Of a DNA stretch of 64,000 bases, positions 59,745 through 64,000 are shown piece by piece. The stretch spans positions 2,790,001 through 2,854,000 of the forward strand of contig NZ_JAJOZC010000001.1 of assembly GCF_023701695.1 (NCBI RefSeq), in the 5' to 3' direction. The notes beneath the pieces are model-generated. The model was given only the letters and a program-made list of their open reading frames with translations, was not told the DNA's origin and made no database searches. Origin of the DNA: Streptomyces sp. RKAG290. Lineage in GTDB: Bacteria; Actinomycetota; Actinomycetes; Streptomycetales; Streptomycetaceae. Numbering within the stretch: position 1 is the first letter of the stretch; the number at the start of each line of letters is the position of its first letter. Position numbers and translations under genes: made by a program.

Positions 59745-60618
59745 TCCCCCTCCTCGGCGGCGGGACCGGCCGGGTGGTCCGGGTCGGATGCCGAGGTCTG
59801 CTGTGGTGCGTCATGGGAGCTGAGGTGCTCGGCGCCCTTCTGCGGTTCGTCACGGGGCGCTTCACCGCGCGGCGCTTCGCCGCCCGGGGTCTCGCCGCGC
59901 GGCGAGACCACCCGCGGCTGCGGTGCGGCCTCGCCCTTGGCCAGCTTCAGGCCGATCAGGGAGGCGGGTCCGGCGCCGCCGGAGGCCCCGACCGCGCCGG
60001 GGCGCTCGTCGGGGAAACCGGCCAGGATCCGGGCGGTGTCCTTGTACGAGCACAGCGGGGCGCCGCGGGTCGGCTCGACGGTGCGGCCGGCGATCAGGTC
60101 GTCGACGAGCTGTGTCGCGCTCTGGGGGTCTGGTTGTCGAAGAACTCCCAGTTGACCATCACGACGGGCGCGAAGTCGCAGGCGGCGTTGCACTCGATGT
60201 GTTCGAGGGTGACCTTGCCGTCCTCGGTCGTCTCGTCGTTGCCGACGCCGAGGTGCTCCTTGAGCCGGTCGAAGATCTCGTCGCCGCCCATCACCGCACA
60301 GAGCGTGTTGGTGCAGACGCCGACCTGGTATTCGCCGCCCGGCCTGCGCCGGTACATCGTGTAGAAGGTGGCGACCGCGGTGACCTCGGCGGTGGTGAGG
60401 CCGAGCAGTTCGGCGCAGAACGCCATGCCCGTACGGGAGACGTGCCCCTCCTCGGACTGCACGAGGTGCAGCAGCGGCAGCAGCGCGGAGCGGCTGCCGG
60501 GGTAGCGGGCGATCACCTCCTTCGCATCCGCTTCGAGCCTGGCGCGCACCTCGGCCGGGTAGGCGGGGGCGGGGAGCTGCGGCATCCCCAGACTGACTTC
60601 CTGACGTGCTTCGGTCAC
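59741..60618 (-). pseudogene. nuoE: NADH-quinone oxidoreductase subunit E, one frameshift, probably sequence error
   Basis: The 24-kDa [2Fe-2S] (N1a) subunit. The first frame (60618 to about 60128) has GVCTNTLCAVMGGDEIF and ECNAACDFAPVVMVNWEFFDNQTP, including the four cysteine ligands. It then breaks at the G run 60124-60128 and resumes as QSATQLVDDLIAGRTVEPTRGAPLCSYKDTARIL, ending at 59741. One restored base gives 292 residues, with a low-complexity Pro/Gly/Glu tail. A real knock-out of nuoE within an otherwise intact nuo operon is unlikely. GTG start overlaps the nuoD stop. Confidence 0.9.
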
Positions 60619-61936
60619 CGGTCGACGCCTCCCATCACGGGGTCGATGGACGCTACGGCGACGATGACGTCAGCGACCTGGCCGCCCTCGCACATCGCTG
60701 CCATGGCCTGCAGATTGGTGAAGGACGGGTCACGGAAGTGGACCCGGTAGGGGCGGGTGCCGCCGTCCGAGACGACGTGCACGCCCAGTTCGCCCTTGGG
60801 CGACTCGACCGCGCTGTACGCCTGCCCGGCCGGGACCCGGAAGCCCTCGGTCACCAGCTTGAAGTGGTGGATCAGGGCCTCCATGGAGGTGCCCATGATC
60901 TTCCTGATGTGGTCGAGCGAGTTGCCGAGACCGTCCGGTCCGAGCGCGAGCTGCGCGGGCCAGGCGATCTTCTTGTCGGCGACCATGACCGGTCCCGGGG
61001 CGAGCCGGTCGATGCACTGCTCGACGATCCGCAGCGACTGGCGCATCTCCTCCAGACGGATGAGGAAGCGGCCGTAGGAGTCGCAGCTGTCCGCCGTGGG
61101 GACGTCGAACTCGTAGTTCTCGTACCCGCAGTAGGGATCGGTCTTGCGCAGGTCGTGCGGGAGTCCGGCGGAGCGCAGGACGGGACCGGTGGCGCCGAGC
61201 GCCATGCAGCCGGACAGGTCGAGGTAGCCGACGTCCTGCATGCGGGCCTTGAAGATGGGGTTGCCGGTGGCGAGCGCGTCGTACTCCGGCAGGTTCTTCT
61301 TCATGGTCTTCACGAACTCGCGCAGCTGGTCGACCGCGCCCGGGGCAGGTCCTGGGCGAGTCCGCCGGGCCGGACGAACGCGTGGTTCATCCGCAGGCCG
61401 GTGATCAGCTCGAAGAGATCGAGAACGAGTTCACGATCGCGGAAGCCGTAGATCATGATCGTGGTGGCGCCGAGTTCCATGCCGCCGGTGGCGATGCACA
61501 CCAGGTGCGAGGAGATCCGGTTGAGCTCCATCAGCAGCACGCGCAGGACGCTGGCCCGGTCGGGGATCTGGTCCTCGATGCCGAGGAGCTTCTCCACCCC
61601 CAGGCAGTACGCCGTCTCGTTGAAGAACGGCGTCAGGTAGTCCATGCGCGTGACGAAGGTGGTGCCCTGCGTCCAGTTCCGGAATTCGAGGTTCTTCTCG
61701 ATGCCGGTGTGGAGGTAGCCGATGCCGCAGCGGGCCTCGGTGACGGTCTCGCCGTCGATCTCCAGGATCAGCCGGAGCACGCCGTGCGTCGACGGGTGCT
61801 GGGGACCCATGTTGACGATGATGCGCTCGTCGTCGGAGGCGGCCGCCGATTCGACGACCTCGTCCCAGTCGCCGCCGGTGACTGTATATACAGTCCCCTC
61901 GGTCGTGGCTCGGGGCGTTGCATGGGGAGTGGTCAT
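60615..61936 (-). pseudogene. nuoD: NADH-quinone oxidoreductase subunit D, one frameshift, probably sequence error
   Basis: The 49-kDa subunit lining the quinone site. The first frame (61936 to about 61345) contains [15 protein letters not shown] with the quinone-binding histidine, [14 protein letters not shown] and [15 protein letters not shown]. It is lost at the G run 61342-61345 and resumes as ..[21 protein letters not shown], running to [39 protein letters not shown], the normal C-terminus, at 60615. One base restored gives 440 residues. It is the only nuoD in the window; the nuo2 cluster has none. ATG start overlaps nuoC. Confidence 0.9.
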
Positions 61937-62655
61937 CAGGAGTACGACCTCCGCTGGTCCGGAGCCGGGATCTGGGCGCCCTTGTACTCGACGGCGATGC
62001 CGCCGAGCGGGTAGTCCTTGCGCTGCGGGAAGCCCTGCCAGTCGTCCGGCATCATGATCCGGGTCAGGGCGGGGTGCCCGTCGAAGATGAGCCCGAAGAA
62101 GTCGTAGGTCTCGCGCTCGTGCCAGTCGTTGGTCGGGTAGACCGCGACGAGGGACGGGACGTGCGGGTCGCTGTCCGGTGCGGACACCTCCAGCCGGATG
62201 AGCCGGCCGTGGGTGAGGGACCGCAGGTGGTAGACGGCGTGCAGCTCACGTCCCTTGTCACCGAGGAAGTGGACGCCGCTCACCCCCGTACAGAGCTCGA
62301 AGCGCAGCGCCGGGTCGTCGCGCAGGGTCCTGGCGACGGTGGGCAGGTGCTCACGGGCGATGTGGAAGGTGAGCTCGTCGCGGTCCACGACGGTCTTCTC
62401 GATGGCGTTGTCGGGAAGCAGACCCTGTTCCTCCAGGGCCCCTTCGAGCTCGTCGGCCACCTCGTCGAACCAGCCGCCGTACGGACGCGAGGTGGCGCCC
62501 GGCAGGGTGACCGTGCGGATGAGCCCGCCGTAGCCGGAGGTGTCGCCGCCGCTGTTCGCGCCGAACATGCCCCTGCGTACGCCGATGACCTCGCCGGTCT
62601 CGTCGCGCGCGGAGGGGACGCGGTCGGCGCTCTGCTCGCTGTGGTTGTCGCTCAC
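61936..62655 (-). CDS. nuoC: NADH-quinone oxidoreductase subunit C
   Basis: A 239-residue 30-kDa subunit. The signature [41 protein letters not shown] is complete (written here from residues about 185-225). The N-terminal 40 residues are a polar leader. GTG start 62653-62655 overlaps the nuoB stop, and the stop overlaps nuoD (ATGA). It lacks the long low-complexity tail of nuoC2. Confidence 0.95.
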   Translation of the reverse strand: MSDNHSEQSADRVPSARDETGEVIGVRRGMFGANSGGDTSGYGGLIRTVTLPGATSRPYGGWFDEVADELEGALEEQGLLPDNAIEKTVVDRDELTFHIAREHLPTVARTLRDDPALRFELCTGVSGVHFLGDKGRELHAVYHLRSLTHGRLIRLEVSAPDSDPHVPSLVAVYPTNDWHERETYDFFGLIFDGHPALTRIMMPDDWQGFPQRKDYPLGGIAVEYKGAQIPAPDQRRSYS

Positions 62656-63206
62656 CGGAGCAGCCCCTTCATCTCGATCAGGGGCAGTGCGTTGAGTGCC
62701 GCTTCCTCCGCCTCGCGGGCGGCCTCCTCCGCGTTGACCCCGAGCTTGGAGCCCTGGATCTTCTGGTGGAGCTTGAGGATCGCGTCGATCAGCATCTCAG
62801 GACGCGGCGGGCAGCCCGGCAAATAGATGTCAACCGGGACAATATGATCAACACCCTGAACAATGGCGTAATTGTTGAACATTCCGCCCGACGATGCGCA
62901 AACCCCCATGGAGATGACCCACTTGGGGTTCGGCATCTGGTCGTAGACCTGCCGCAGGACGGGCGCCATCTTCTGGCTGACCCGCCCCGCCACGATCATC
63001 AGGTCCGCCTGCCGCGGCGATCCGCGGAAGACCTCCATCCCGAACCGGGCCAGGTCGTAGCGCCCGGCCCCGGTCGTCATCATCTCGATGGCGCAGCAGG
63101 CGAGGCCGAAGGTGGCCGGGAATACGGAGGACTTCCGTACCCAGCCGGCCGCCTGCTCGACAGTGGTCAGCACGAAGCCGCTGGGCAGCTTCTCTTCGAG
63201 TCCCAT
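62652..63206 (-). CDS. nuoB: NADH-quinone oxidoreductase subunit B
   Basis: A 184-residue subunit that holds cluster N2. Ligand cysteines C37, C38, C103 and C132 are all present ([30 protein letters not shown]). ATG start at 63204-63206, 18 bases after the nuoA stop. A patch at 62820-62885 is noticeably less GC-rich than its neighbours, with rare codons such as ATA and AAT. The protein is normal there. Confidence 0.96.
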   Translation of the reverse strand: MGLEEKLPSGFVLTTVEQAAGWVRKSSVFPATFGLACCAIEMMTTGAGRYDLARFGMEVFRGSPRQADLMIVAGRVSQKMAPVLRQVYDQMPNPKWVISMGVCASSGGMFNNYAIVQGVDHIVPVDIYLPGCPPRPEMLIDAILKLHQKIQGSKLGVNAEEAAREAEEAALNALPLIEMKGLLR

Positions 63207-63224
63207 GGTGTGCCCCTCAGCCCC

Positions 63225-63584
63225 TCAGTCCCATTCCAGGCCGCCTCGACGCCACACATACGCGTAGGCGACGAAGACGGTGAGCACGAAGAGCAGCATC
63301 TCGACGAGCCCGAAGATCCCCAGGGCGTCGAAGGTGACCGCCCAGGGATAGAGGAAGACGATCTCGATGTCGAAGACGATGAAGAGCATCGCCGTCAGGT
63401 AGTACTTGATGGGGAAGCGGCCGCCGCCGGCTGGAGTGGGGGTGGGTTCGATCCCGCACTCATACGCTTCGAGCTTTGCTCGGTTGTACCGCTTAGGGCC
63501 GATAAGCGTGGCCATGACCACGGAAAAGATCGCAAACCCTGCCCCGAGGGCGCCGAGCACGAGGATGGGCGCGTAGGCATTCAC
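63225..63584 (-). CDS. nuoA: NADH-quinone oxidoreductase subunit A
   Basis: A 119-residue three-helix subunit, first gene of the main operon. YECGIEPTPTPAGGGRFPIKYYLTAMLFIVFDIEIVFLYPW is the NuoA hallmark (residues about 38-80), and the protein ends ..RRGGLEWD. I chose GTG 63582-63584 because AGGAGCGAGGAG lies just upstream; the open frame extends to 63626. The Rex-type operator lies 81 bases upstream of this start. Confidence 0.95.
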   Translation of the reverse strand: MNAYAPILVLGALGAGFAIFSVVMATLIGPKRYNRAKLEAYECGIEPTPTPAGGGRFPIKYYLTAMLFIVFDIEIVFLYPWAVTFDALGIFGLVEMLLFVLTVFVAYAYVWRRGGLEWD

Positions 63585-64000
63585 GCTCCTCGCTCCTTCC
63601 AGTCGTCCTTGACCGTTGGACCGCATCGGGCAATCTGGCTCGCCACCTCACCAAGATCGTGCACATGTGAGGCAGTTCACAAGCCCGACTGCCCCGCATC
63701 CTATGCCCGCCGTCCTGTGATCTGCGACACGGGGTACGACAACGCCTTTGTGATCTCCACCACCTGACGAACGATCATGAAGTCGGATGAGCGGTGATCT
63801 TCGTACACGAAGCGGCCGAGTGATCACGAGACGTGACATCCGGTACGGTTACCGCTGGTCAAAGGGGTGTCGCTCTATCAAGCCGTGGCGTGAACCGCCA
63901 AATTGGCGATGGACGCGATGCGGTGATAAAGGGATCTGCCCCACTCTGGGACGAGCTGACGGCCTTCCCGGGGTCACCCGGGCGACGGACCCCGAAGGAG
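63585..64000. other. 416-base upstream region of the nuo operon
   Basis: No gene is visible in either strand. It is clearly less GC-rich than the genes, as expected for promoters. It contains the Rex-type operator and several isolated TGTGATC half-sites (near 63715 and 63750). A short minus-strand frame at 63648-63839 has no ribosome site or family resemblance. The promoter of the divergent gene beyond 64000, if any, could also lie here. Confidence 0.5.
63665..63682. promoter_or_regulatory. Rex operator upstream of nuoA
   Basis: On the minus strand the site reads TTGTGAACTGCCTCACAT. This fits the Streptomyces Rex operator pattern TTGTGA-N6-TCACAA with one mismatch at the last two bases. Rex is the NADH/NAD+-sensing repressor known to control the nuo operon of S. 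coelicolor; NADH accumulation releases it. The site lies 81 bases before the nuoA start, where it would block the promoter. Function here is inferred from the match and the position. Confidence 0.82.

Noticed and set aside
63648..63839. 63-codon minus-strand frame upstream of nuoA
   Set aside because: No ribosome site, overlaps the Rex operator and promoter region, and resembles nothing.

Overview
The window is high-GC actinobacterial chromosome, almost certainly Streptomyces. The signs are very GC-rich codon third positions, GTG/TTG starts, GTGA/ATGA translational overlaps, two nuo (complex I) clusters, a KorAB pair and class F sortase, HxlR, TetR and GntR genes typical of the genus. From memory, the order resembles the S. 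coelicolor SCO4562-SCO4609 region. It looks like core chromosome: I see no phage, transposase, CRISPR array, tRNA or rRNA.

Layout. 1-1136: start of htpX (cut by the window edge) and mscL, both minus. 1232-11720: a second, reduced nuo operon on the minus strand, in the order A2-B2-C2-H2-I2-J2-K2-L2-M2-N2, with no D, E, F or G. 11895-15487: two tandem related histidine kinases and a LuxR-type response regulator (plus), divergent from nuoA2. 15799-18802: korA-korB, 2-oxoacid:ferredoxin oxidoreductase. 18892-20267: an HxlR regulator divergent from an NmrA-type NAD(P)H/quinone reductase. 20410-26656: RarD-type permease, FAD aromatic monooxygenase, secreted anchored protein plus class F sortase, VOC protein and HAD phosphatase. 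26703-31886 (minus): TetR regulator, ABC-2 exporter pair, LolA-like protein and long-chain polyprenyl synthase. 32043-37568 (plus): POT peptide transporter plus CocE-type hydrolase, fumarylacetoacetase and a GOLPH3/GPP34 protein. 37701-44515 (plus): a GntR regulator, a small 2x[4Fe-4S] ferredoxin, an SsuA/B/C-type ABC importer and an AprA-like flavoprotein fused to HEAT repeats; then a Uma2-family gene. 45235-47319: recQ (minus). 47453-63584: the full 14-gene nuoA-N operon (minus), with a Rex-type operator upstream of nuoA.

How the genes work together. The main nuo operon encodes the NADH-linked proton pump and carries a redox-sensing (Rex) operator. The second cluster keeps the membrane arm and B, C and I but lacks the NADH module and NuoD. 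Its neighbours are a two-component system and a ferredoxin-reducing KorAB enzyme, so a ferredoxin-linked or hybrid complex is a reasonable hypothesis. The ferredoxin/ABC/AprA-like-HEAT cluster is the best candidate for a poorly described system: uptake of a sulfonate-, nitrate- or taurine-like small molecule joined to a cytoplasmic reductase.

Sequence quality. At twelve places a conserved reading frame is lost by what looks like one missing base, nearly always in a G or C run. Every shift is in the same direction (a deletion), and the genes read cleanly again when one base is restored. Affected genes are nuoL2 (twice), nuoI2, nuoC2 (twice), histidine kinase 2, gntR, the ABC permease, the flavoprotein (twice), nuoE and nuoD. 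I treat these as probable sequencing or assembly errors, not true pseudogenes. Lengths called 'repaired' assume one base restored at each site.
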